Source: Clostridia bacterium | Lineage (GTDB): Bacteria; Bacillota_A; Clostridia; Oscillospirales; CAG-272 | Direction: 5' to 3' | Assembly: GCA_017454075.1 (NCBI GenBank) | Contig: JAFTDQ010000011.1 | Span: 1 to 42,385 of the forward strand | DNA: 42,385 nucleotides | The notes under the pieces: generated by a model | What the model was told of the DNA's origin: nothing | What the model saw: only the letters and a program-made list of their open reading frames with translations | Database searches by the model: none | Shown here: piece after piece, positions 32,661 through 41,088 of the stretch | How the letters are laid out: each line of letters starts with the position of its first letter | Numbering within the stretch: the stretch's first letter is position 1 | Position numbers and translations under genes: made by a program

Positions 32661-33209
32661 TCAACCGTTTTTGCTCTCGAGCTCGGTTTTCAATTCCTCA
32701 AACCTATCCCTGAAGAACTCCTGTATCCGTTCGGCGTTATCGGTAAGATAACGGCGGATCTTTTTTCCTTCCGCAAGGGCGGTTTCATACTGCTTCTTTG
32801 AGATGATTCCCGAGGAATACGCCTCGTCAAGTTCATCCCGGTCAAGCTCAAGGACTCCGTCGCTGCTGACGACGTAATCGAGGTACATATCCTCAAAGGT
32901 CGGATTATCTTTGGCGGCGTCGTTCCCGTCCGTCACGTCGACGTAGATCTCGATAAGATTTGTCTGAGCGTCGAACGCGACGGAAAACCACGCGTGGGAC
33001 CGGTCGAGCGCGAGCTGAAGCCAGTAATATCCGGTATCGGCAAGAACGATCTCACTCTCCCCGCATTTCTTTTTAAGCGGCTCTCTTATTTCAAGTATCT
33101 TTAACAGGGAGATTTTGCCGTTTTTCTCTCCGCAGGAAAAATCCTTTATGATCTGTTTTTTTGAGAGCACTCTCGTCCAGCCGCTCCGTTCCATATCTCT
33201 TTCGGACAT
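32661..33209 (-). CDS. DUF402-domain protein
   Basis: 182 aa. It matches the DUF402 layout: a small beta barrel with YYWLQLALDRSHAWFSVAFD and IEIYVDVTD, then MYLDYVVSSDGVLELDRDEL with acidic metal or nucleotide ligands, and a helical tail (ALAEGKKIRRYL). The characterised members FomD and related proteins hydrolyse nucleotide-phosphonate or nucleoside diphosphate compounds; the substrate here is unknown. Start at the ATG at 33209, with AAAGG upstream. It lies 22 bp downstream of the Y-family polymerase gene, probably in the same transcript. Confidence 0.8.
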   Translation of the reverse strand: MSERDMERSGWTRVLSKKQIIKDFSCGEKNGKISLLKILEIREPLKKKCGESEIVLADTGYYWLQLALDRSHAWFSVAFDAQTNLIEIYVDVTDGNDAAKDNPTFEDMYLDYVVSSDGVLELDRDELDEAYSSGIISKKQYETALAEGKKIRRYLTDNAERIQEFFRDRFEELKTELESKNG

Positions 33210-33231
33210 AATTATCGCCTTTCTGCGGGGC

Positions 33232-34743
33232 TCATTCGCCCGAGCGGTGTCCGCCGACCTGCTTGTTCCGTTCTACGGTCGTTGCGCCTTCTTCAAGGTT
33301 TATACCTTTCAGAATGGCGTTCTTGCCGTATTTCTTTTTCAGACTGATGGCGGTTTCCTGTATCCTGCGCTCCTTTGCGCGCTCCGCTTTCTCGGCTGCG
33401 CTTCTTCTTTCGATCTCCTCCGGGTCGTCAAAGAGGGTCAGCTGAATCGGTTCCGGATCCGTTTTTACCGTCTCCTCCGCCGTCACGTGATTTGCCACGA
33501 CGTACATCCGGCGAACGGTCAGGTCTTTGTCGACGATCCTGTCGTAAAGCTCCGAGACCTTTTTCATTATGAGCTTTGTGGAGGACGTGAATTTGCCGAG
33601 ATTTACCGATCCATGCGCCTGTTTCGGGGTTTTTCTGCCGTAGCGGTCGGTTTCGATCTCCCCTGTGAATCCGCCGCTTTCTCTCACGTTTTCGATGTCA
33701 TATCCGACGGTCAGCACAATCTGATCGGTCACCAGCCTTTTTTCAACCAGATCGAGCACGAGAAGGTCCGTCATCTCCCGGACGATAAGCCGGCCTCCTC
33801 TGAAATCATAAGGCCGCGAAAGGACCTGCCCGGAGCTGAGACTGCTGTTTTCCGGCTTGTACGCCCTGACGTCGGAGATCGTCGTCGGTTCCCAGCCCCA
33901 GGCGTGATTGATCAACAGCTCGGCGTTGACTCCGAACTCTTTGTAGAGCTTTTCTTCGTTTTCAACGGAGCACAGCGCGACGTCCCCGAGCGTATAGATG
34001 CCCATGCGCTCGAGCCGTTTGGCGATGCCGGGACCGATACGCCAAATATCAGTTATCGGCCTGTGATCCCAGAGCTGACGCCTGAAGCTCATAACGTCGA
34101 GCCCGGCGATCCTGACGCCGTCCTTGTCGGCCGGGATGTGCTTCGCCGTAACGTCCATCGCGACCTTTGCGAGAAACATATTCGTTCCGATTCCGGCCGT
34201 CGCGGTGATCCCGGTCTGTTTCAGAACGTCTTTTATCATGAGCATCGCAAAATCGCGCGCCGAAACGCCGTACTTGTCAAGGTACGGCGTAGCGTCGATG
34301 AATACTTCGTCGACCGAATACGCAAAAATATCGTCGGGCGATACGTGGTTCAGATAAATGGAATAGATCTTGCCGCTCACCTTCATATACTCCGCCATTC
34401 TCGGCGGAGCTTTTATGAAATCCAGCTCAAGCGTCGGGTCGGAGGAGATCACGGTGTTGTCGTCCGACTTCCCGGAGAACGGTCTGCCGCTCAGGGCCGC
34501 CCGCCTCTGTCTGTTAACCTCGTTTACGCGTTGTATCGCCTCGAAAAGCCGCGCCCGTCCCGGTATGCCGTATGATTTCAGGGAAGGGGACACCGCGAGG
34601 CAGATGGTCTTTTCGGTCCGGCTCTCGTCCGCTACGACGAGATTCGTCGTCAGAGGATCACGTCCCCGCGCGACGCACTCAACGGAAGCGTAGAACGATT
34701 TCAGATCGATAGCGATATATATTCTGTTTCCGTCGTCGATCAT
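33232..34743 (-). CDS. Y-family translesion DNA polymerase (UmuC/DinB-like)
   Basis: 503 aa from the ATG at 34743; the open frame reaches 34779 but that part is promoter-proximal leader. Catalytic carboxylates are D13 in YIAIDLKSFYASVE and D145/E146 in YSVDEVFID. The helix-hairpin-helix region reads WRIGPGIAKRLERMGIYTLGD. A clamp-binding peptide, PIQLTLFDD, is near the C-terminus, and the ending resembles the GGHR tail of Firmicutes members. The form associated with YolD is typical for SOS or mobile-element polymerases. Low-fidelity bypass of damaged DNA is the expected role. I saw no LexA site. Confidence 0.95.
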   Translation of the reverse strand: MIDDGNRIYIAIDLKSFYASVECVARGRDPLTTNLVVADESRTEKTICLAVSPSLKSYGIPGRARLFEAIQRVNEVNRQRRAALSGRPFSGKSDDNTVISSDPTLELDFIKAPPRMAEYMKVSGKIYSIYLNHVSPDDIFAYSVDEVFIDATPYLDKYGVSARDFAMLMIKDVLKQTGITATAGIGTNMFLAKVAMDVTAKHIPADKDGVRIAGLDVMSFRRQLWDHRPITDIWRIGPGIAKRLERMGIYTLGDVALCSVENEEKLYKEFGVNAELLINHAWGWEPTTISDVRAYKPENSSLSSGQVLSRPYDFRGGRLIVREMTDLLVLDLVEKRLVTDQIVLTVGYDIENVRESGGFTGEIETDRYGRKTPKQAHGSVNLGKFTSSTKLIMKKVSELYDRIVDKDLTVRRMYVVANHVTAEETVKTDPEPIQLTLFDDPEEIERRSAAEKAERAKERRIQETAISLKKKYGKNAILKGINLEEGATTVERNKQVGGHRSGE

Positions 34744-34794
34744 GCGCTCACCGCCTTTTTTTCGCTGTATAATAATCACTGTACGTCGCTTGTT

Positions 34795-34823
34795 ATTATA
34801 CCACGGAAAACGGGGTTATTCAA
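34795..34823 (-). promoter_or_regulatory. Promoter of the Y-family polymerase gene
   Basis: Minus strand: TTGAAT (34818-34823), 17-bp spacer, TATAAT (34795-34800), about 50 bp before the start codon. No clear LexA palindrome overlaps it. It shares the 350-bp gap 34744-35093 with the divergent lic promoter. Confidence 0.7.
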
Positions 34824-34952
34824 GCCAGAATGACATCATTTTGATCTCTCTTCAGGTTGATGCCGCCGGCTTAGAGGCGTTTTCGCGACTCCCGTCATCT
34901 GAACGGAGCGGTAATGAAAAAAGAGTCGAGGCTTGTCAAATTGAATCGCTCA

Positions 34953-34981
34953 TTGACAAATTGAAAATATTGTGATATAAT
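34953..34981 (+). promoter_or_regulatory. Perfect sigma-A promoter of the lic operon
   Basis: TTGACA (34953-34958), 17-bp spacer, TATAAT (34976-34981). Predicted start at about 34988, leaving a ~105-nt leader before licA. Nothing else recognisable lies in the leader apart from the AAGGCGG ribosome site. Confidence 0.85.
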
Positions 34982-35093
34982 TTTCCGCAGGGTCGTTCCG
35001 ATGAACAGATCATAATCGGAAGCCATTCGCCTGCGCATTGTTGTTCAACGGCGGCGCGACGCAAAATTGATTTGAAAAAGGCGGATAATCAGC

Positions 35094-36008
35094 ATGTCTG
35101 AACTGATCAGAGAAATAGAAGAAAAAGATATTCCCGAGCTTCATAAGCTTATGCGCGAAGTTTTCCGCGACGACGGCTGGAAGGATATCCGGCGCCTGGG
35201 CGGAATGACTAACCATTCTTATAAGATCACGCGTGAGGACGGGCGCGAGTACCTTCTGAGGCTTCCGGGTGAAGGCACCGAGGAAATGATAAACCGCGCC
35301 GATGAGCGCAAGAGCACGGAGCTCGCCTGCCGGCTCGGTATCGATTCTCCGCTTCTGTTTTTCGGCGACGACGGGCGTAAGGTCATGGAGTTCATACGCG
35401 ACCCTCAGCCGATGAGCGCCGGAGTGATGAGAAAAAGGGAAAATCTGACGCAGGCTGCCGGGATCTTCCGCCGGCTTCATACCTGCGGAGCAGACACCGG
35501 AGTTCGGTTCGAAGTGTTCGAGATGGCCGACCTCTACGAAAAGATAATTCGGGAAGGCGGCGTCGATTTTTACGATGACTATGACGACGTGAAAAAGACA
35601 GTCATGGAAATAAAAGCGGAGGTAGACCGGGGCGGGCCGGCACCGAGGGTGCCATGTCACAACGATTCTCTCGTAGGAAACTGGGTCCTTGACGGCGACG
35701 GGAAACTGTATCTCGTCGACTGGGAGTACAGCGGTATGAACGAGGCGATGTGGGATCTCTCCTGCCTGTCGATAGAAGCGGATTATACTTCCCGGGAAGA
35801 CGGAGAGCTCCTCCGGGCGTATTTCGGGCGCGAAATAACCGTTGACGACAACAAACGTTTTGTCGCCGCAAAGCTCTACGTGGATTATCTATGGACCCTC
35901 TGGGGTCTCACGAGAGTACCTTTCGACGGTCAGTTCATGCGGGATTACGCAGACGGGCGTTACATCCGCCTGAAAAACAATATCGAAACCTATAAAAAGC
36001 TTGGCTGA
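35094..36008 (+). CDS. licA: Choline kinase, LicA-type phosphotransferase
   Basis: Phosphorylates choline to phosphocholine with ATP (aminoglycoside-phosphotransferase fold). 304 aa. Visible motifs: nucleotide loop GGMTNHSYKI and EYLLRLPGEGTEEMINR; catalytic D191 and N196 in PCHNDSLVGNW; metal-binding D209 in LVDWEYSGMNEAMWDLS. These match the choline/ethanolamine kinase family. First gene of the lic operon. The adjacent transporter and cytidylyltransferase genes support choline over ethanolamine as substrate. It has an N-terminal ~30-residue helical extension (MSELIREIEEKDIPELHKLM) ahead of the kinase core. Confidence 0.9.
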   Translation: MSELIREIEEKDIPELHKLMREVFRDDGWKDIRRLGGMTNHSYKITREDGREYLLRLPGEGTEEMINRADERKSTELACRLGIDSPLLFFGDDGRKVMEFIRDPQPMSAGVMRKRENLTQAAGIFRRLHTCGADTGVRFEVFEMADLYEKIIREGGVDFYDDYDDVKKTVMEIKAEVDRGGPAPRVPCHNDSLVGNWVLDGDGKLYLVDWEYSGMNEAMWDLSCLSIEADYTSREDGELLRAYFGREITVDDNKRFVAAKLYVDYLWTLWGLTRVPFDGQFMRDYADGRYIRLKNNIETYKKLG

Positions 36009-36021
36009 GGAGGACCTCAAA

Positions 36022-36963
36022 ATGATTCCGGGTATTCTTGCCGGGGTGACCTGGGCAGTCGAGACCATAATTCTCGGTATGGCGCTCGCCATGAGTCCGT
36101 TTGTTTCGACAGAACAGGCGGTCATACTCGCCCCGTTCGCGAGCACCTTTCTTCACGATTTCTTTTCCGCGGTCTGGTCTCTTGTTTATAACGGGATAAG
36201 GGGAAATCTGCCGAAGTTCGTGAGAGCGCTGAAAACGAAAAGCGGTCTGTTCGTCGCTCTCGCCGCCGTGATAGGAGGTCCTGTCGGAATGACCGGATAC
36301 GTCCTTTCCGTCGCTAACATGGGCGCGTCGATCGGCGCCGTCGCGAGCGCGATTTTCCCGGCGATCGGAGCAGTGCTCGCCTATATATTCCTTAAAGAAA
36401 AAATGTCGTGGTACCGGTGGATATTCCTTGCGCTGAGTCTTTTCGGCGTCTACGGTCTGAGCTACAGTCCCGAGATAAACATAACCAATTTCTGGCTCGG
36501 ATTCGCCGGGACCCTTATGTGCGCCTTCGGGTGGGGGATCGAGGCCGTCATAATAGCGAAATGCGTGCGTGACAACGCGGTCTCAGACGAGGTCGCCCTT
36601 CAGATAAGACAGACGACGAGCGCCATCGTTTACGGCGCCGTCATACTCCCGATAATGAAGGGATGGGGGTTCACCGTATCTCTCTTCAAAGACACCGGAT
36701 GGCTGATACCCCTTATTGCCCTCGCCGCGCTTTTCGCTACCGCCTCGTATCTTTTCTATTACAGGGCGATAAGCCGCATCGGCGCGTCAAAGTCGATGGC
36801 TCTGAATATAACTTATTCCGCGTGGGCGGTCGTGTTCAGCGTTGTTTTCCTCAGGGATTACGGTCTTCTTAACCCCGTGACTGTCATTTGCACCGCCGCA
36901 GTGCTTATTTTCGGCATTCTTGCCGGTGCGGACTACAAGGAACTTATCAAAAAGAAAAACTGA
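36022..36963 (+). CDS. licB: Choline transporter, LicB-type DMT/EamA permease
   Basis: 313 aa, about ten membrane helices in two EamA halves (VTWAVETIILGMALAMSPF, then LGFAGTLMCAFGWGIEAVII). Start at the ATG at 36022 behind GAGGAGG; the TTG at 36001 overlaps licA and is less likely. LicB proteins import choline for decoration of surface polymers. Gene order licA-licB matches classical lic loci. The conserved motif GASIGAVASAIFPAIGAVLA fits the DMT family. Confidence 0.88.
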   Translation: MIPGILAGVTWAVETIILGMALAMSPFVSTEQAVILAPFASTFLHDFFSAVWSLVYNGIRGNLPKFVRALKTKSGLFVALAAVIGGPVGMTGYVLSVANMGASIGAVASAIFPAIGAVLAYIFLKEKMSWYRWIFLALSLFGVYGLSYSPEINITNFWLGFAGTLMCAFGWGIEAVIIAKCVRDNAVSDEVALQIRQTTSAIVYGAVILPIMKGWGFTVSLFKDTGWLIPLIALAALFATASYLFYYRAISRIGASKSMALNITYSAWAVVFSVVFLRDYGLLNPVTVICTAAVLIFGILAGADYKELIKKKN

Positions 36964-36972
36964 CGGAAACGC

Positions 36973-36996
36973 GCGGCGGGATATAATTCCCGCCGC
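36973..36996 (+). terminator. GC-rich hairpin between licB and the transferase gene
   Basis: A perfect 9-bp stem GCGGCGGGA / TCCCGCCGC with a 6-nt loop, without a T-run after it. It is more likely a partial terminator or mRNA processing and stability element inside the operon than a full stop. No new promoter is obvious before 37054. Confidence 0.4.
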
Positions 36997-37053
36997 TTCC
37001 GTCTGACTATCGCTTTAATATCCCGGAGCTCTCCGGGGAGAGGATAATTATTT

Positions 37054-38289
37054 ATGGCATTTTACATAGATCCCGGGACGGGGAGCATGTTGTTTACCGT
37101 TCTCATAGGGACGATCGGCGCGGCATATTATTCTATCCGTACGTTCGGTCTGAAGATCAGGACCGGGATAGGCGGCGGAAAAGTCAAAACGAACGCGGAA
37201 CGTATCCCGATCGCCGTTTTTTCCGACAATAAGCGATACTGGCAGATTTTCAAGCCGATCCTTGATTTACTTGACAAAAAAGGCGTGAGAGTGGTATATC
37301 TGACGGCGTCGGAGGATGATCCGGCTCTTTCTTCGACGTACGAGAACGTCTCCGCCGAGTATATCGGGCCCGGCAGCCGGGTTTATTCCCGCCTGAATAC
37401 TCTCAACGCGTCGATACTCCTGTCGACCACCCCGGGTCTTGACGTCTACCAGTGGAAACGCTCTCCGAACGTATCATATTACGTCCATATCCCCCATGCG
37501 GCGAGCGAAATATGCCTTTATCGCATGTTCGGGACGGATTATTACGACGCGGTTCTCCTTTCGGGTGAATATCAGGAAAAGGATATCCGCGATCTCGAAA
37601 CGCTTCGCGGACTGCCGCGCAAGGAACTGACCCGGATCGGCATCCCTTATATGGACGTGATGGCCGCCCGTCTCGCCGCGGAAGGCGACGTTCAGCCGCA
37701 CCCGAGGACAGTTCTTATCGCCCCGTCCTGGGGGAAAAGCGCGATGTTCTCCGTATACGGTCCGGAAATAATCGGGTCGCTTCTCGGCACGGGTTATAAA
37801 ATCATAGTTCGCCCGCATCCCCAGTCGTTTCAGTCCGAGCCGGAACTGATAAACGGTCTTATGGAGCGCTTTCCGGAATCTGAACTGCTTGAATGGAATC
37901 GGGACAACGACAATTTTGACGTCCTCAGGAGAAGCGATATTCTGATATCGGATTTTTCTGGCGTTGTCTTTGATTTTTCGCTGGTGTTCGACAAACCGGT
38001 GATATATACCGACCCCGACATCGACCTTTCACCTTACGACGCGTGGTGGCTGAACCGTCCGCTGTGGACCGTCTCAGCTCTTCCGAGGATCGGTCGCCGT
38101 CTTACCGCGGAAAACAGCGGAGACCTGAAAAAGCTCATCGACGAAACGCTGTCGGATCCGGAGCTTGAAAAGGGGAGAAGAGAAGTCAGGAATGAGACCT
38201 GGGCAAATATCGGAGAGGGCGCCAGACGCGCGGCCGACTATCTGATCGGCAAACTCAACGAGCTCACAGGGGAGGAGGGGAAGAAGTAA
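37054..38289 (+). CDS. CDP-glycerol glycerophosphotransferase-family protein (TagB/TagF-like)
   Basis: 411 aa. The N-terminal membrane segment reads YIDPGTGSMLFTVLIGTIGA; the YIDPGTGS motif recurs in surface-polymer proteins. The rest is a GT-B-like transferase: IIVRPHPQSF near residue 260 and DILISDFSGVVFDFSLVFDK near 300, the signature of poly(glycerophosphate) transferases. It probably adds glycerol-phosphate or a related unit to a teichoic-acid-like polymer at the membrane. GAGAGG precedes the ATG at about 10 nt. The stop overlaps the start of the next gene by one base (TAATG). Confidence 0.85.
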   Translation: MAFYIDPGTGSMLFTVLIGTIGAAYYSIRTFGLKIRTGIGGGKVKTNAERIPIAVFSDNKRYWQIFKPILDLLDKKGVRVVYLTASEDDPALSSTYENVSAEYIGPGSRVYSRLNTLNASILLSTTPGLDVYQWKRSPNVSYYVHIPHAASEICLYRMFGTDYYDAVLLSGEYQEKDIRDLETLRGLPRKELTRIGIPYMDVMAARLAAEGDVQPHPRTVLIAPSWGKSAMFSVYGPEIIGSLLGTGYKIIVRPHPQSFQSEPELINGLMERFPESELLEWNRDNDNFDVLRRSDILISDFSGVVFDFSLVFDKPVIYTDPDIDLSPYDAWWLNRPLWTVSALPRIGRRLTAENSGDLKKLIDETLSDPELEKGRREVRNETWANIGEGARRAADYLIGKLNELTGEEGKK

Positions 38290-41081
38290 TGTCGTTCGGT
38301 TCCATACTGTCAACGCTGTTTCTCGGGCCTCTGAAACTCCTTTTTGAGGTCATCTTTCAGATCGCAAACTGGCTGACCGGTCATCCCGGTATTGCGATAA
38401 TATTTTTGTCTCTGTGTATGAACGTTCTTGTTCTCCCGCTTTACAGGAGAGCGGACGCCATGCAGGAGGCGGCGCGCGACACGGAAGCCCGTCTGCACGA
38501 CGGAGTGGCTCATATTAAAAAGACGTTCTCCGGCAATGAAAGACTGATGATGCTTCAGACTTATTACCGTCAGAACAACTATTCCCCGGTCCACGCCCTA
38601 CGCGGTTCCGTATCACTTCTGCTTGAAATACCGTTTTTTATGGCGGCTTATCAGTTCCTGTCGGGTGTGACCCTTCTAAGGGGTGTTTCGTTCGGACCCA
38701 TTTCGGATCTGTCGAAACCGGACGGGATGCTTGTTCTGTTCGGGCTCACCGTAAACGTCCTTCCGGTTCTTATGACCCTCATAAACTTCATATCTTCCGC
38801 GATTTATCTGAAGGGCTTTCCGCTGAAAACAAAGATACAGCTCTACGGCATGGCCTTGTTTTTCCTTGTTTTCCTGTATTCATCACCGTCCGGTCTTGTC
38901 TTTTACTGGACTCTGAACAACATTTTCTCCCTCGGGAAAAACGTCTTCTGCAAGTTGAAACATCCCGGCCGCGTCATTTCGGTCTTGCTTTCGGCGTGCG
39001 GGGCCGCATGCGTCGCGGGGTATTTCATCACGTCGGGCGGAGATTCGGAGGATATTCGCCGGCTGGTGCTCCTTGTTATCGGGATCATTCTGATTCTTCA
39101 GCTTTTTGCATTCCTGCTTATATCCAAAATGCCGAAAAAAAAGAGCGAGCCCCAAAACGCGTCTCCCGCGAACAGGAGCCTTTTCGTTCTCTGCGCCGTC
39201 TTTCTGTCGGTATTTGCCGGGCTGTTTATTCCGGCGACCTTCCTCGCCGCCTCTCCGCAGGAATACGTAGACGTTTCGTATTATTTCAATCCTCTCTGGT
39301 ACGCTCTCAGCGCGACGCTGCTTTCAACCGGGACCTTCCTCATATGGGGCGGCGTTATCTACTGGCTTGCCGGAAAAGAAGGGAAGATCCTGACGGAACG
39401 CGTCTATCTCGCTCTGTGCGGCGTTTTTGCCGTCGATTATCTGTTTTTCGGTACAAAACTCGGGATACTCTCGTCATCTCTTCAGTATGAAAACGGGATG
39501 TCTTTCGGAGCCCTTGAGATTATTCTGAACATTCTCGCGGCGACGGGCGCGGCGGTGGTCCTCGTTTTGGTCGCAAAACGGTGGCCGAAGGTCGCCCGAG
39601 GCACGGTTTTCAGCGCGCTGGCGGCTGTTCTTGTCATGTCGTCGATTCATATTGTCGATACCAAGCGTTCGGTCGATGAGATCAGACTTGACGAACTCGG
39701 CAGCTCTCCGGGCTTTACCCTCAGCAAAGAGGGGAAAAACGTGATAGTCATATTCCTTGACCGCGGGCTCGGGGAAAATCTGCCGTATTATATTCAGGAA
39801 AAGCCGGAACTGAAAGAAATGTACGACGGCTTCACGTATTATTCAAACTGCATCTCATACGGCGGCCACACCAATTTCGGCGCGTCCGCTCTCATGGGAG
39901 GATACGAATACACCCCCGTCGAGATGAACAGGCGCGACACCGAACTGCTTGTTGACAAGCACAACGAAGCGCTCAGGGTAATGCCGTATACCTTCCTTGA
40001 CGCGGGATACAGGGTGACTGTTTGCGACGCGCCTTACGCAAACTACAAGTGGATACCCGATCTCTCAATTTACGACGAACGGCCGGAGATAAGAAAGTTC
40101 ATTACAAAGGGTTATTTCAACTCGCCGGAGGAAAAACAGCGCGGGGTGGAATCGAACCTGAGAAACTTCTTCTGCTTCGGTCTGATGAAGTCCCTCCCCC
40201 TTCCGGTTCAGTTCTTCCTCTATGACTCGGGAAATTATCACATGACGGACAATCCCGAAGCTTCGACGAAGCAGGAGCGGGACGGAACGTCAAAGGCAAC
40301 AGGGATAAATCAGGCCTTTATGGAGGGCTACAACGTCCTCTGTAACCTCAGAAACATGACAAGGATAGAGGATACGGACGACAATACGTTCCTGTTTTTC
40401 TATGACGACGCTCCGCACGAGCCGATGCTGACGCTCGAACCGGATTACGTTCCCGCAGAAAAGATTGACAACACAGTGTACGACGAGGAGCATCCTGACC
40501 GGTTCCGCCTCCCCGACGGGTCTGAGATCCGGGTAGGTTCCGACAGGACGGTCATACACTATCACGCAAATATGGCGTCTCTTCTCAGAATAGGCGAATG
40601 GCTCGATTATCTGAAACAGGAAGGCGTCTACGACAACACGAGGATCATAATCGTGTCGGATCACGGTTATTATCTGTATCAGTCGCGCGGGCTCCTTTTC
40701 CCGGAGCACAAGCTGGATAACGGGCAGTACGTCGATCTCGGCAATTTCTTTCCGCTCATGATGGTCAAGGATTTCGGGGCACACGGGTTCAGGACGGACG
40801 ACGCTTTCATGACGAACGCCGATACGCCGAGCATCGCGTTCGAGGGGCTGATTGAAAACCCGGTCAACCCCTTCACCGGGAAACCGATCACGACAGATGA
40901 AAAATACGCCCACGATCAGTTCATAATATCCGAGCACAAATACTGGAGCACCAGTACGAACAACGGGAAATGCTTTATCGCAACCACCTGGGCTGTGGTA
41001 TCGGATAATCTGTGGGATCGCGGGAACTGGAAGTTTATAGACGACAGAGTCGTTCTTAAAGAACACAGGATGCCGGAGTGA
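38289..41081 (+). CDS. Fusion: YidC/Oxa1 insertase domain + membrane + alkaline-phosphatase-fold phosphotransferase domain
   Basis: 930 aa. Residues ~1-235 are a YidC/Oxa1 domain (IIFLSLCMNVLVLPLYRRAD, then EIPFFMAAYQFLSG, VFYWTLNNIFSLGKNV). Residues ~240-430 hold a second set of about six membrane helices. Residues ~480-860 are an extracytoplasmic alkaline-phosphatase/sulfatase/LTA-synthase-like domain: D491 in VIVIFLDRGLGEN, candidate nucleophile T528 in YGGHTNFGASALMGG, and metal ligands D791/H792 in IIVSDHGYY. This fits a phosphotransferase that moves phosphocholine or glycerol-phosphate from a lipid donor to a polymer outside the cell. Its place between a glycerophosphotransferase and licC supports that. 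The insertase half may serve as an anchor or channel, not as a general YidC. Confidence 0.85.
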   Translation: MSFGSILSTLFLGPLKLLFEVIFQIANWLTGHPGIAIIFLSLCMNVLVLPLYRRADAMQEAARDTEARLHDGVAHIKKTFSGNERLMMLQTYYRQNNYSPVHALRGSVSLLLEIPFFMAAYQFLSGVTLLRGVSFGPISDLSKPDGMLVLFGLTVNVLPVLMTLINFISSAIYLKGFPLKTKIQLYGMALFFLVFLYSSPSGLVFYWTLNNIFSLGKNVFCKLKHPGRVISVLLSACGAACVAGYFITSGGDSEDIRRLVLLVIGIILILQLFAFLLISKMPKKKSEPQNASPANRSLFVLCAVFLSVFAGLFIPATFLAASPQEYVDVSYYFNPLWYALSATLLSTGTFLIWGGVIYWLAGKEGKILTERVYLALCGVFAVDYLFFGTKLGILSSSLQYENGMSFGALEIILNILAATGAAVVLVLVAKRWPKVARGTVFSALAAVLVMSSIHIVDTKRSVDEIRLDELGSSPGFTLSKEGKNVIVIFLDRGLGENLPYYIQEKPELKEMYDGFTYYSNCISYGGHTNFGASALMGGYEYTPVEMNRRDTELLVDKHNEALRVMPYTFLDAGYRVTVCDAPYANYKWIPDLSIYDERPEIRKFITKGYFNSPEEKQRGVESNLRNFFCFGLMKSLPLPVQFFLYDSGNYHMTDNPEASTKQERDGTSKATGINQAFMEGYNVLCNLRNMTRIEDTDDNTFLFFYDDAPHEPMLTLEPDYVPAEKIDNTVYDEEHPDRFRLPDGSEIRVGSDRTVIHYHANMASLLRIGEWLDYLKQEGVYDNTRIIIVSDHGYYLYQSRGLLFPEHKLDNGQYVDLGNFFPLMMVKDFGAHGFRTDDAFMTNADTPSIAFEGLIENPVNPFTGKPITTDEKYAHDQFIISEHKYWSTSTNNGKCFIATTWAVVSDNLWDRGNWKFIDDRVVLKEHRMPE

Positions 41082-41088
41082 TGACGCC

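Noticed and set aside
33115..34575. 486-aa ORF on the plus strand opposite the Y-family polymerase
   Set aside because: It is a shadow frame; the minus strand holds catalytic, helix-hairpin-helix and clamp-binding motifs of the polymerase.
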